Shown here piece by piece: positions 17,927 through 25,715 of a stretch of DNA of 64,000 nt. Positions within the stretch are counted from its first letter, which is position 1. Every line of letters begins with the position of its first letter. The stretch is from the NCBI RefSeq assembly GCF_023008165.1, contig NZ_JAKQZA010000001.1:310001-374000 (forward strand), read 5' to 3'. The stretch is from Kordiimonas laminariae. GTDB taxonomy: Bacteria; Pseudomonadota; Alphaproteobacteria; Sphingomonadales; Kordiimonadaceae. A program made the position numbers and the translations under genes. The notes below the pieces were generated by a model. The model did no database searches. It was given only the letters and a program-made list of their open reading frames with translations, and was not told the origin of the DNA.

Positions 17927-18442
17927 CTATTTTGATAAACGAATGATTTGTGCTGAATCTTTCAACTGAAGCTCTGCGTCTATTGGATTAATATCTGTCA
18001 CTGTTTGGTTGAAGACTCTATCTCTCATGAATTCAATTGAATTATTCATTGCTTCACGCGCCAACTTAAAACCGAATGGTGTTGTGGTGATGAATGAGTT
18101 ATTCAAACAAAGTTCTGGGTGCCGCTCAAAAGTTTCTTTGAGTACTTTTCGGTGAAAAGCACCAAGAACTTTACTGAATTCCATCAACTCTACTTTCGCA
18201 TAAGTATCCCGCGCCCAATCGTTGGCTTCGATTTGGAGTTTTCCATCCTCACAAGGACTGAATTTAATGTTCCATCCACCTGTCATCACAGAGGTACGAA
18301 TGACGCTGCTGCCCGTGTAAATAACTTCATTCAAGCAATCAATAGCACGTTCAGTAGAACCTAAGAGCTGCTCGTGTTTGCGGTGTAATTCCCTATTACC
18401 AAACTTCCACACAAGCGTGCCTTGCATCACATATTCATGCAC
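17927..18442 (-). CDS. Hypothetical protein, downstream part of a gene split by TGA
   Basis: Unrecognised 171-aa open frame starting at GTG 18442 and converging on the 249-aa gene with 3 bases between stops. The sequence (for example GGWNIKFSPCEDGKLQIEAND) looks like a real cytoplasmic alpha/beta protein. Directly upstream in the same frame, separated by a single TGA at 18443-18445, are 27 more codons from an ATG with a good ribosome-binding site. The natural protein may therefore have been about 199 residues, with a Trp (TGG) changed to TGA. GTG 18442 has no Shine-Dalgarno of its own, so translation here would rely on coupling or readthrough. Confidence 0.5.
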   Translation of the reverse strand: MHEYVMQGTLVWKFGNRELHRKHEQLLGSTERAIDCLNEVIYTGSSVIRTSVMTGGWNIKFSPCEDGKLQIEANDWARDTYAKVELMEFSKVLGAFHRKVLKETFERHPELCLNNSFITTTPFGFKLAREAMNNSIEFMRDRVFNQTVTDINPIDAELQLKDSAQIIRLSK

Positions 18443-18526
18443 TCAGCCGCCCAGTACCTTGGTGAGATCATCATTCGGTTCGATCTCATCATATACATCA
18501 GAATAATCGAAAACAATTTCGTTCAT
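18443..18526 (-). CDS. 27-codon acidic ORF, probable N-terminus of the split gene
   Basis: ATG 18526 overlaps the DUF454 stop codon by one base (TGATG), and GAGGGCGAG lies just before it, an excellent ribosome-binding site. It encodes a strongly acidic 27-residue peptide ending KVLGG, then TGA, then the 171-aa frame in phase. Either a separate small peptide or, more likely, the N-terminus of the downstream protein interrupted by a stop. Confidence 0.45.
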   Translation of the reverse strand: MNEIVFDYSDVYDEIEPNDDLTKVLGG

Positions 18527-18906
18527 CACTCGCCCTCTTCAGTGGCCTCTTTGGGCGGCGCAGGGCGGGTTAGGATGAAGAGGGAAACGCAGGACAGTAC
18601 CACGATCTGGATGATGAAACCGCGTGTGGGTACATCATAAAGAAAACTCAATCCGATTGAGAAAAGAATAAAGCCCATAGCCATAAATTTCACGCGGGTG
18701 GCAATTGCGCCGTGCTTGCGCCACTCGGCGATAGGCGGGCCAAATTTTTCATGGTTCAGCAGCCAGTTATGAAGTTTATCCGAACCGCGTGAGAAACAAA
18801 AAGCTGCCAGCAAAAGAAACGGTACCGTTGGCAAAAGTGGCAGGAAAGCGCCAATCACCCCCAGCACAAACGCTATCCACCCACATGCCATCCAAATATA
18901 GCGCAC
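18526..18906 (-). CDS. DUF454 (YbaN-family) membrane protein
   Basis: Inner-membrane protein of the YbaN/DUF454 family, 126 aa, with about four hydrophobic segments. The N-terminal GWIAFVLGVIGAFLPLLPTVPF is the family signature and includes the conserved PLLPTVPF; FCFSRGS follows and HEKFGPPIAEW lies near residue 57. Function unknown. Its stop overlaps the ATG of the short acidic ORF at 18443-18526, so the three minus-strand frames form one transcript. Upstream is the strong terminator of a candidate small RNA. Confidence 0.85.
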   Translation of the reverse strand: MRYIWMACGWIAFVLGVIGAFLPLLPTVPFLLLAAFCFSRGSDKLHNWLLNHEKFGPPIAEWRKHGAIATRVKFMAMGFILFSIGLSFLYDVPTRGFIIQIVVLSCVSLFILTRPAPPKEATEEGE

Positions 18907-18979
18907 AAGCTATCTTCCTTTTGCGAACCATTCTTATTTCACTATATGGGAGACACACCCCAAAAGTGAACCTCTTAAT

Positions 18980-19021
18980 AAAAAAAAGCCCGCAACAGTA
19001 AATCAGGGGACTGTTGCGGGC
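18980..19021 (-). terminator. Strong intrinsic terminator with no protein gene upstream
   Basis: A perfect 12-bp stem (GCCCGCAACAGT / ACTGTTGCGGGC; 18988-18999 and 19010-19021) with a 10-base loop is followed on the minus strand by eight T. It cannot serve the DUF454 gene, which begins further downstream, so it ends some other minus-strand RNA. Confidence 0.85.
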
Positions 19022-19150
19022 TTAGACCATCAGCTTACGGGAATGATAGCTGAGGCGAGGAAACCTGCGCTTTGTGTAGGGGGAGGCACAGGTTGGGAAT
19101 GCTGGGGGGCTTATTTCCCGAAGAATTCATATCTCTACGTTCAAGAGATG
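18980..19150 (-). ncRNA. Candidate structured small RNA with C-rich loops
   Basis: Minus-strand RNA inferred from the terminator at 18980-19021 and four hairpins just 5' of it. They are 19131-19149 (6 bp, loop UGAACGU), 19095-19119 (5 bp, loop with six C), 19062-19094 (9 bp with one G-U, loop CUCCCCCUACACAAA) and 19031-19052 (5 bp, loop with UUCCC). The terminator loop also starts CCCC. Repeated exposed C-rich loops are the hallmark of small RNAs that bind Shine-Dalgarno regions. The 5' end is not defined and could lie up to about 19220. No Rfam family is recognised; 6S, SRP and tmRNA signatures are absent. Confidence 0.45.
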
Positions 19151-19311
19151 GGGATGGATCTTCAGACTGGAAGTGACGATTATTGCAAAGGCCCAGTGCA
19201 AAAATAGACCAGTGGTTTTCACGCATAAAAACAATACGTTGCAGAAACGGCCAACAGCATGTTTTATGGGTATTGAGCTAGAGGGAACCAAGCCGAGAGG
19301 GGAAGATCAGT

Positions 19312-20022
19312 ATGACATTCACCACATTCACTGAAAGCCTGAACTTCAGCGATATGGATATGATGGCGCTGTTGTTTTTCCTGCTTCTCTGGGCGCTTTA
19401 CACATTCCTTGCAGACCATAGCAAATATAAAACCCGAGCAATTTCCCACCTTATGGATGGGCAGCGACTTCGGTGGTTAACAGAAGCCGCGAACCGCGAG
19501 ATGCGGATGATTGATACGGGCGTTCTTAAAATTCTTGTTACCGGTATCAGCTTTTTTGCTTCTTCCACCATCCTTGTGCTGGGTGGGCTTATTGCGGCGA
19601 TGGGGTATAGCGAACAACTGGCGGTGGCTTTTGCCCACATCCCGCTCGCGAAACCCTTAACCGCAGATGGATTCGTGGTGCGGGTTGGCCTGCTGGTAGG
19701 GATTTTCATTTATGCTTTCTTCAAGTTTGCATGGGCATTCCGCATTGCCAATTACTGTGCCATTGTGATCGGCGGCATGAGCGATAGCCGCTATGATGAA
19801 GATAAAGCCGCGCGTATGAAACGTGCCTCAGTAGCTGCCAAACTTTCTTCTGCATCCGGGCACCATTTCAACCGGGGCATCAGGGCCTATTTCTTCGCGC
19901 TTGCGGGGCTTACATGGTTTGTTGGCCCCCTTGTTTTCATGAGCGCAACGCTTGCTGTGGTGTTTGTACTGACCCGCCGCGAGTTCACATCCCGCGCCGT
20001 AAAACTGGTTCGGGAACTGTAG
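19312..20022 (+). CDS. DUF599 membrane protein
   Basis: Polytopic inner-membrane protein of the DUF599 family, 236 aa, with about four hydrophobic segments (about 17-35, 70-95, 125-150, 195-225). Family features: LYTFLADHSKYKTRAISHLM near residues 30-50 and WAFRIANYCAIVIG near 143-156. Function unknown. GAGGGGAAGATCAGT precedes the ATG. It lies alone between the small-RNA candidate and the autotransporter. Confidence 0.82.
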   Translation: MTFTTFTESLNFSDMDMMALLFFLLLWALYTFLADHSKYKTRAISHLMDGQRLRWLTEAANREMRMIDTGVLKILVTGISFFASSTILVLGGLIAAMGYSEQLAVAFAHIPLAKPLTADGFVVRVGLLVGIFIYAFFKFAWAFRIANYCAIVIGGMSDSRYDEDKAARMKRASVAAKLSSASGHHFNRGIRAYFFALAGLTWFVGPLVFMSATLAVVFVLTRREFTSRAVKLVREL

Positions 20023-20316
20023 AACCAAAGCCTAAAATTTTCTCTAATCAGGGAATAAACTTAAGCATGGGTGTGGCTTATTTATGCTAGTGGCAGAAAA
20101 CATCTGCGCTGGCACTGAATAGCGCTTTGCCCTAAGCGGTTTTTCTGTTACCAACGCCTTATATCTGCCCTATTTTTCAACTGAATTATAGGCTGGCTGT
20201 ATTTGGTGGGGTTGTTCAGCAAACATTCAGCTTGCAAAAGCACTATACAGCACTCGGAGGAAACTGCGGTCTGGCACGTATCAGACAGCAGACAAAGAAT
20301 TATAAAGGACGCACAC
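20023..20316. other. Leader/promoter region of the autotransporter
   Basis: About 290 bases without a convincing gene. An in-frame extension of the autotransporter frame up to 20203 has no signal-peptide character and is judged untranslated leader. AAAGGA at 20304-20309 is the ribosome-binding site. No further motif stands out. Confidence 0.4.
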
Positions 20317-23300
20317 GTGGTTCGTAGTATTGCACGCCGCCAACAGGTTTCAGCCCTTGCTCTTTTTGCCGTTCTGGCATCAGCACCAGCTTTCGCACAG
20401 GATGCGACATTGGGGGAAGCCCGCACCACAACACTAAGAACAAGTGGTTTCAATATTGGCAATAACGGCACGCTTACTGTAACCGCCGATGGATCGGTGA
20501 CTGTTGGAAACGGGACAGCGATTATCGTGGACGGTAACCATAATATTGCGCTCCAAAGTTCCAGCACCATTACATCAAATGATATTGCGGCAGGGCGCGG
20601 CCTTCTTGTTGATACCTCCAATCAACGTATTCAGGCTGACCTAACTCTTGCTGGTTCTGTTTCTGTAGCTGTACAGGCTGCTGGTGATTTTAACGAATCC
20701 AACAATACAACTGTTGTAGGCCTGCTTATTGACGGCGACCAAGGGTACGCAGGTGATATTACTATAGAAGATACTGCCGTGTTCGATGTACACGGCAGCG
20801 GTGGCCGAGGTTTTGCGATTGATACCGCTTTTGAAGGCAACATTAATTACGATGGTGATATCAACGTTATCGGCGTTAATACCATTGGTATTGATATTAA
20901 TGGCCCGGTAACAGGCAATGTAACCATTGATGGCAGCGTGAACACTGATGATGAAGGTGCTGTTGCAGTTCGTGTCGGTGACCGTATTGACGGTTCATTT
21001 GTTATCGCAGGTAACACAACAGCTGGTGATATACAGACAGCTGACAATCAAGCCGAACCAGCTAAAGCTGTTATTTTAATTGAAGACAGCATCACAGGCG
21101 GTGTTTTGTTTGAGGGTGTTGGCCAAAACAATGATGTAGACGATGATGGCAACCCGGATGTTGCAACAGATTCCACGATTACATCAACTGGCGGTGCACC
21201 AGCGCTTCTTGTGGATTCAACAGAAAGCGGCAACGATATCGTTATTGGTGAAGTCGGTGACACAGGTTTCAGCTGGGTTCACAAGGGCCGTATTGAAACA
21301 CTGGGTGGCTCCAACGGCCTTGAAGCAACTGGTGTTGAATTCAGAGGCACTGCAGACGCACCTGTTACCCTTGAAGGGGGAATTTGGTTTGATACAGGTT
21401 CCATCGCCCTTATCGCACAGGATAATAATTCAACTGGTTTGATCATTGGCGATAATGTAACCGTACCAAACTTCCTTAGCGAAGGTATTATCAATATTGG
21501 TACCAATGCGCTTATCACCAACAATAGTGACGGCACACAAACACGGGGCGTAGGTGGTGTGGCAACCGGTATTCTGATTGAAGAAGGCGGTTCTCTTTCT
21601 TCATTCACAAATGGCAGCGCGTTCCAGATCAACTCACTTGGTGAAAACCAGAATGCTTACGGTATTCGGGATCTATCAGGCTCACTGACAAGTTTCACGA
21701 ACACTGGCAATTTCCTGATCGCTACAGACAGCAATGGCGGCGGTGATGCAATTGCTCTTGATGTGCGGGCAAACACCAGCGGCTTTAACCTGACTAACTC
21801 AGGTACATTTGTTGGTGATGTCCTGATGGGCGATGGTGATGATACTGTTACACTAGACGGAGGAACCCTGGAAGGTGACCTTTCCTTTGGCCTTGGTAAC
21901 AACACACTGAACATCAGAAACGAAGCTGTATTCAGTGGTTCTTCAAGCTTTGAAGGCACGCTTGATCTTTCAGTAAACGATGCAGACATTGAAATTGCTT
22001 CCATTAGCCAATTGAACTTCACAAATGCTGATTTCTCTGGTGATGCGGAACTACGCTTTATTGTGAACCCAGAAGCAGGTCAAAACGGCCAACTGGTTAT
22101 TACCGATACACTCACCGCATCATCTGGTGTGGATATTGTACCGGTTATCACCCGTATTACGAACTCTCAGCAGTCTTTTGACCTGATTACAGCGAGCAAT
22201 ATTACGCTGGCAGATGCTGGGTCTTCTCTTGCGCTTTCGAACACACCATATTTATTTGATGTTTCACTTGCGCAAAATGATAGCGCGGATGGCAGCACAA
22301 TTACGCTGAATGTACGCCCGAAAGATGCATCTGAACTTAACATCAATTCAGCAGCCACAGGGTTATACGACAACATCGTAACCAGTGGTCTTGATCTGGA
22401 TAATGTTCTTGAAGCCAGCCTGTCCAGCTTAACAACTCAGGAAACAACAGAAGCGGCTTTAAATGCTCTGTTACCTGATATCACAGGCGGTTCTACCTAC
22501 CTTGCGCAAGCTTCAAGACGTCAGTTGGCAAATCACTTGTCAAACCGTCTTGGGGACTATGTTGAAGGCAAATCCTTCGCAAGCGGCGGATGGGCACGTG
22601 AGGTAACTTCAATCGGTGATCGCACCAGCCAGATCAGTGCTTTTGATGCCAACCTTTTAACAGTTGGCCTGACTTTTGGTTATGATGCCCCAGTGAATAA
22701 AAATCTGGTGGTTGGTGTAAACGCAGGCTTCACTCTGAACGGTCTGTCCGGCAAAGATGATACGATTGATAGCGAACTATCAACCTTCGCGCCATTTACA
22801 TCTATTTACGCTCTTACACGTGCCGGTGGTTTCTATCTTGGTGGTCAGGCAACAGCGCAATATGTTGCTATTCGCCGTGAACGGAATATCGAATTTGGTA
22901 CCGTTGATCGCCTTGTAACAAGCCGTACAAATGGATGGAACTTTGTTGCCACTGCTGAAGCGGGATACAATCTTTCTGTTGGCAAATTAAACATCAAGCC
23001 GTTTGGCCGTATCGCTGCGCAGAACTATTCAGAAGGCGGCTATACTGAAGAAGGCGGTGATAGCGCAAATCTAACAGTGGAAAGTACATCTTTCACACGG
23101 GTAGACGGTACAGTTGGCGCGGCTCTCGGCTACGACTTCAATTGGAAAACAAGAAATGAAACACGCATTGTACGGCCTGAGATTTTCTATTCCTACACTC
23201 AAAACCTGTCAGGCGCTGATGCAGAGCCACTCGAAGCAATTTTTGTTGGCGGCGACACCAGCTTCCTAGCGGAAGTAGACCGGACAGCAAAATCAGTGGA

Positions 23301-23424
23301 ACAAATCGGCGGTGCCTTCAATATCTTCGGTATCGATTCGACCGCACGCATTCACTATGCTTACGAAAAGCTTGATCAACAGCGCGCACATTCAGTGAGC
23401 TTCAACTTCGGTCTGGCTTTCTAA
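20317..23424 (+). CDS. Autotransporter (type Va) with beta-barrel domain
   Basis: Large secreted or surface protein, 1035 aa from GTG 20317. This start has AAAGGA seven bases upstream and leads straight into a signal peptide (ALALFAVLASAPAFAQ, cut near residue 30), unlike the longer frame. The passenger (about 35-750) is Gly/Asn/Asp/Thr-rich with repeated short beta-strand turns (GDVLMGDGDDTVTLDGG), as in a right-handed beta-helix. The C-terminal 280 residues form the barrel, starting near GGWAREVTSIGDR and ending in the terminal Phe (FGLAF). No protease triad was seen, so adhesion is the more likely role. A strong terminator follows. Confidence 0.88.
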   Translation: MVRSIARRQQVSALALFAVLASAPAFAQDATLGEARTTTLRTSGFNIGNNGTLTVTADGSVTVGNGTAIIVDGNHNIALQSSSTITSNDIAAGRGLLVDTSNQRIQADLTLAGSVSVAVQAAGDFNESNNTTVVGLLIDGDQGYAGDITIEDTAVFDVHGSGGRGFAIDTAFEGNINYDGDINVIGVNTIGIDINGPVTGNVTIDGSVNTDDEGAVAVRVGDRIDGSFVIAGNTTAGDIQTADNQAEPAKAVILIEDSITGGVLFEGVGQNNDVDDDGNPDVATDSTITSTGGAPALLVDSTESGNDIVIGEVGDTGFSWVHKGRIETLGGSNGLEATGVEFRGTADAPVTLEGGIWFDTGSIALIAQDNNSTGLIIGDNVTVPNFLSEGIINIGTNALITNNSDGTQTRGVGGVATGILIEEGGSLSSFTNGSAFQINSLGENQNAYGIRDLSGSLTSFTNTGNFLIATDSNGGGDAIALDVRANTSGFNLTNSGTFVGDVLMGDGDDTVTLDGGTLEGDLSFGLGNNTLNIRNEAVFSGSSSFEGTLDLSVNDADIEIASISQLNFTNADFSGDAELRFIVNPEAGQNGQLVITDTLTASSGVDIVPVITRITNSQQSFDLITASNITLADAGSSLALSNTPYLFDVSLAQNDSADGSTITLNVRPKDASELNINSAATGLYDNIVTSGLDLDNVLEASLSSLTTQETTEAALNALLPDITGGSTYLAQASRRQLANHLSNRLGDYVEGKSFASGGWAREVTSIGDRTSQISAFDANLLTVGLTFGYDAPVNKNLVVGVNAGFTLNGLSGKDDTIDSELSTFAPFTSIYALTRAGGFYLGGQATAQYVAIRRERNIEFGTVDRLVTSRTNGWNFVATAEAGYNLSVGKLNIKPFGRIAAQNYSEGGYTEEGGDSANLTVESTSFTRVDGTVGAALGYDFNWKTRNETRIVRPEIFYSYTQNLSGADAEPLEAIFVGGDTSFLAEVDRTAKSVEQIGGAFNIFGIDSTARIHYAYEKLDQQRAHSVSFNFGLAF

Positions 23425-23444
23425 AGTTTCTGTAAGTATTCACT

Positions 23445-23483
23445 AAAAAAGCCGGAAGCATGTCGCTGCTCCGGCTTTTTTTA
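23445..23483. terminator. Bidirectional terminator
   Basis: AAAAAAGCCGGAAGCA pairs with TGCTCCGGCTTTTTT around a 6-base loop, with one bulge. T-runs on both strands let it serve the autotransporter and the convergent DUF6491-like gene. Confidence 0.85.
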
Positions 23484-23500
23484 TGGGTATCTGCTCAGAT

Positions 23501-23935
23501 CTATTCTGATTGGGCCTGCTGCTTTTTCTGCTGATCTTTTGGTAGTTTCTTCATCTCTTCAAAAGAAGCGAGCCCACAGGTGGAACGAATAAAACCGCCA
23601 CCTCTGTTGATGACACTAAAGATATCACTTCTACACAAACTACCTGCCCGAACCGTATAAGCTATAGATTCTTCAAAACCCAGACCGTGGCACCTGTTAT
23701 CCAGATTAACTAGATAAGAGGTCTTGTTCCGACCATTAAAGATGATGGTGTAATCATCAAGAACTTTTGTGTTTCTAATTCTTGAAACATTAATACATGT
23801 CTTGGTTTTGCCCGTTCGCTCATATTTGGCGAGTTCTTTGGTTACTTTTTCTGGATTTCTACCTTTGTCGGAAGCTGCTGCAGCAGTGGCCACCAACGCG
23901 CAGGAAACCAGTGCTGTTCCAAGTGCTTTCATCAT
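23501..23935 (-). CDS. DUF6491-like periplasmic protein
   Basis: Small secreted protein, 144 aa, with a signal peptide (about 1-21, ALVATAAAA-S). The mature part has four cysteines (CINVSRI, NRCHGLGF, SLCRSD, STCGLA) probably forming disulfides. The pattern of a Cys, IRNTKVLDDYTIIF, RCHGLGF and SLCRSDIFSV matches what I remember of DUF6491, a family of unknown function; this assignment is from memory. The C-terminus is Lys/Gln-rich. Converges on the autotransporter across a shared terminator. Confidence 0.65.
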   Translation of the reverse strand: MMKALGTALVSCALVATAAAASDKGRNPEKVTKELAKYERTGKTKTCINVSRIRNTKVLDDYTIIFNGRNKTSYLVNLDNRCHGLGFEESIAYTVRAGSLCRSDIFSVINRGGGFIRSTCGLASFEEMKKLPKDQQKKQQAQSE

Positions 23936-24024
23936 TTAACCAACTCCGTCCGCTGTCTATTGTTGGTCCCAATAATATACCAGCTAACTTAACCCTTGAT
24001 GAAGCAACAATTAAAGGGAAAGGT

Positions 24025-24735
24025 TCATGAAATACTTTCAGTCAGGCTTTTTTTCTGCCACACAACATAACGCACTTCCACACCACTCATGATATTTCTG
24101 CGCAGGCCTGAAGCAGATTTAACCATATCAAGTGTGCTTTTCGCCATCTTGATATCTTTCTCCGTAGGTCGCCAGTAATCCAGATTCAAGTAACTATCTC
24201 TGATCTCTTTAGAGGTATCTTCCGTTACATTATGGCTACCAACCAGGTTAAAATATTTACCCAAGGTATTTTTCTTTGCAGGAAGCTTGTTTGAAACCTG
24301 CGAATAAATGAAATGCCCTTCAGGCTTCATGATGCGGTGCACATGCTCTGTCCAGCCAGCACGTTCCCGAAAAGAACGCAGATCATCCATGCAGAAGATT
24401 GCATCATAATGCATCTTTTCCCGCTTAAACGGATCTTCGAGCCGGGTCATGTTACTTAATTCAATACGAGGAAAGTTTGCGAAACGGTCCTTCAGGTGGC
24501 TAAGGCATTCCTCCCGCCCTTCAAAGGCATCCACACGAAAACCGCGCTCAACAAGGTTCCGTACCAAACGGCCACCACCAGGCGCAATCACCGCAACATG
24601 GCCACCCTCGGGCAGATCATCAATGATATTGAATTTATCCATCGCGGAAAGGCTAAGCGGCCTTTCGCAATAATCCATATTCTGACCATTGAAAAGCAGA
24701 TCCAACGCCAGAGAGAAGCCGAGAAATTCGGACAT
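24025..24735 (-). CDS. Class I SAM-dependent methyltransferase-like protein
   Basis: Predicted methyltransferase, 236 aa from ATG 24735, which has GAGGAAAAAAAG directly upstream; the 25 extra N-terminal residues of the open frame look untranslated. The SAM-binding motif I is HVAVIAPGGGRLVRNL (about 46-61), with the acidic motif II residue in FRVDAFEGR and a motif IV-like DAIFCMDDL near 113-121. Motif I has APGGG instead of the common D/E-x-GxGxG, so SAM binding is likely but not certain. The acceptor is unknown and no operon partner is seen. Confidence 0.68.
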   Translation of the reverse strand: MSEFLGFSLALDLLFNGQNMDYCERPLSLSAMDKFNIIDDLPEGGHVAVIAPGGGRLVRNLVERGFRVDAFEGREECLSHLKDRFANFPRIELSNMTRLEDPFKREKMHYDAIFCMDDLRSFRERAGWTEHVHRIMKPEGHFIYSQVSNKLPAKKNTLGKYFNLVGSHNVTEDTSKEIRDSYLNLDYWRPTEKDIKMAKSTLDMVKSASGLRRNIMSGVEVRYVVWQKKSLTESIS

Positions 24736-24958
24736 CTTTTTTTCCTCAACATACAAATTGCCAATCGTGACTGCTGCCAAGCCACACGATGCAATCCGGC
24801 CCCAACACATGTTCTATATCTCGTTTATTATCAAATCCTTAAACTTAAAATTTGATGAAAATCTCACACAAAAAATTGACGCTCATGTTACTAGCTGATT
24901 TTCTGTGCCAATCCTGCTAAACAACGATTAATAGAAAATTACCCAGAGGAAGTATGCC

Positions 24959-25180
24959 TTGAGTACCCCGGTTGAAGAAATCAAAAGTCCGTGCATGGGC
25001 GTATGTCAGCTGGACAAAAACCGGGAATTCTGCATGGGATGTTTCCGAACACGCGATGATATTGGCCGCTGGTCACGGGCAAGTAATGCTGAAAAGCAGG
25101 AAATTATCGACAGTGCCACAGAGCGCTCAGAGCGTATTCTTGCTGAAATCCGTGCGAGGAAAGCTGCTAAACAGGCCTGA
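24959..25180 (+). CDS. DUF1289 protein
   Basis: Small 73-aa protein of the DUF1289 family. The conserved Cys pattern is SPCMGVCQLD and FCMGCFRT (four Cys, probable Zn or Fe-S binding), followed by DDIGRWSRAS and a helical basic tail. The start is TTG at 24959 with AGAGGAAG well placed; an ATG six bases earlier runs into TGA at once. Twelve bases separate it from the channel gene, so the two form an operon. Function unknown. Confidence 0.82.
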   Translation: MSTPVEEIKSPCMGVCQLDKNREFCMGCFRTRDDIGRWSRASNAEKQEIIDSATERSERILAEIRARKAAKQA

Positions 25181-25191
25181 GGGGAAAAGAT

Positions 25192-25665
25192 ATGCTGATA
25201 CAGATATTAATCGGCCTTGCGGTTATTGTGGCAACTGCCTTCATCCATGCCGGCGTTCTATCCATCACGCTTAAACGCAATAAAAAGCTGACAGACTGGG
25301 CGCAAAACAACCCTCATTTCTGGTCGACGACTATTGCACTTGCCGTTTCTGTTATCTGGGTAATGGCAGCGCATTTGATTGAAGTGGTTCTCTGGAGTTT
25401 TGTCTATATCGGACTTGATATATTCGATACCTTCGAAACTGCCGTTTATTTTGCACTGGTGTCATACACCACCCTCGGCTTCGGGGATATCATCCTGCCC
25501 GATAACTGGCGCCTGCTTTCTGGCCTTACCGCAGCCAACGGTTTCCTTGTATTTGGTTGGTCAACGGCATTTCAGGTTGAATTCCTCACAGCACTTCGCA
25601 CAAAATCTGTGCATGAAATGTCCTTTAGCAGCAACCCCAAAAGCTGGGATGACCCCATCATATAA
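25192..25665 (+). CDS. Two-TM potassium-channel-like protein
   Basis: Ion-channel-family membrane protein, 157 aa. A leading membrane helix (about 2-24) is followed by an outer helix (about 46-72), a pore loop with TTLGFGD (about 91-97) matching the K+ selectivity filter TxGYGD with F for Y, and an inner helix (about 107-128). The pore-first-residue pattern SYTTLGFGD is typical of bacterial K+-channel homologues. No RCK/TrkA-N regulatory domain follows. Second gene of an operon with DUF1289. Selectivity is inferred. Confidence 0.8.
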   Translation: MLIQILIGLAVIVATAFIHAGVLSITLKRNKKLTDWAQNNPHFWSTTIALAVSVIWVMAAHLIEVVLWSFVYIGLDIFDTFETAVYFALVSYTTLGFGDIILPDNWRLLSGLTAANGFLVFGWSTAFQVEFLTALRTKSVHEMSFSSNPKSWDDPII

Positions 25666-25691
25666 AAAAACGCGGCCCGAAAGCCGCGTTT
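25664..25691. terminator. Bidirectional terminator
   Basis: A 7-bp stem ACGCGGC / GCCGCGT with a 6-base loop lies between the convergent channel and molybdenum-hydroxylase genes. On the minus strand it is followed by seven T. Confidence 0.75.
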
Positions 25692-25715
25692 GATATCCCA
25701 CTTACATGAGAGAGT

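Noticed and set aside
18443-18445. TGA as selenocysteine codon
   Set aside because: No SECIS-like hairpin seen just downstream, no selenoprotein family resemblance; a Trp-to-stop change is simpler.
18980-19220. 6S, SRP or tmRNA
   Set aside because: None of the conserved sequence signatures of these RNAs is present; the CAGUCCCCUGA match to E. coli 6S lies in a terminator loop and is judged chance.
19035-19226. 63-codon minus-strand open frame inside the small-RNA candidate
   Set aside because: No ribosome-binding site, odd composition, and the region folds into hairpins ending in a terminator; RNA is the better reading.
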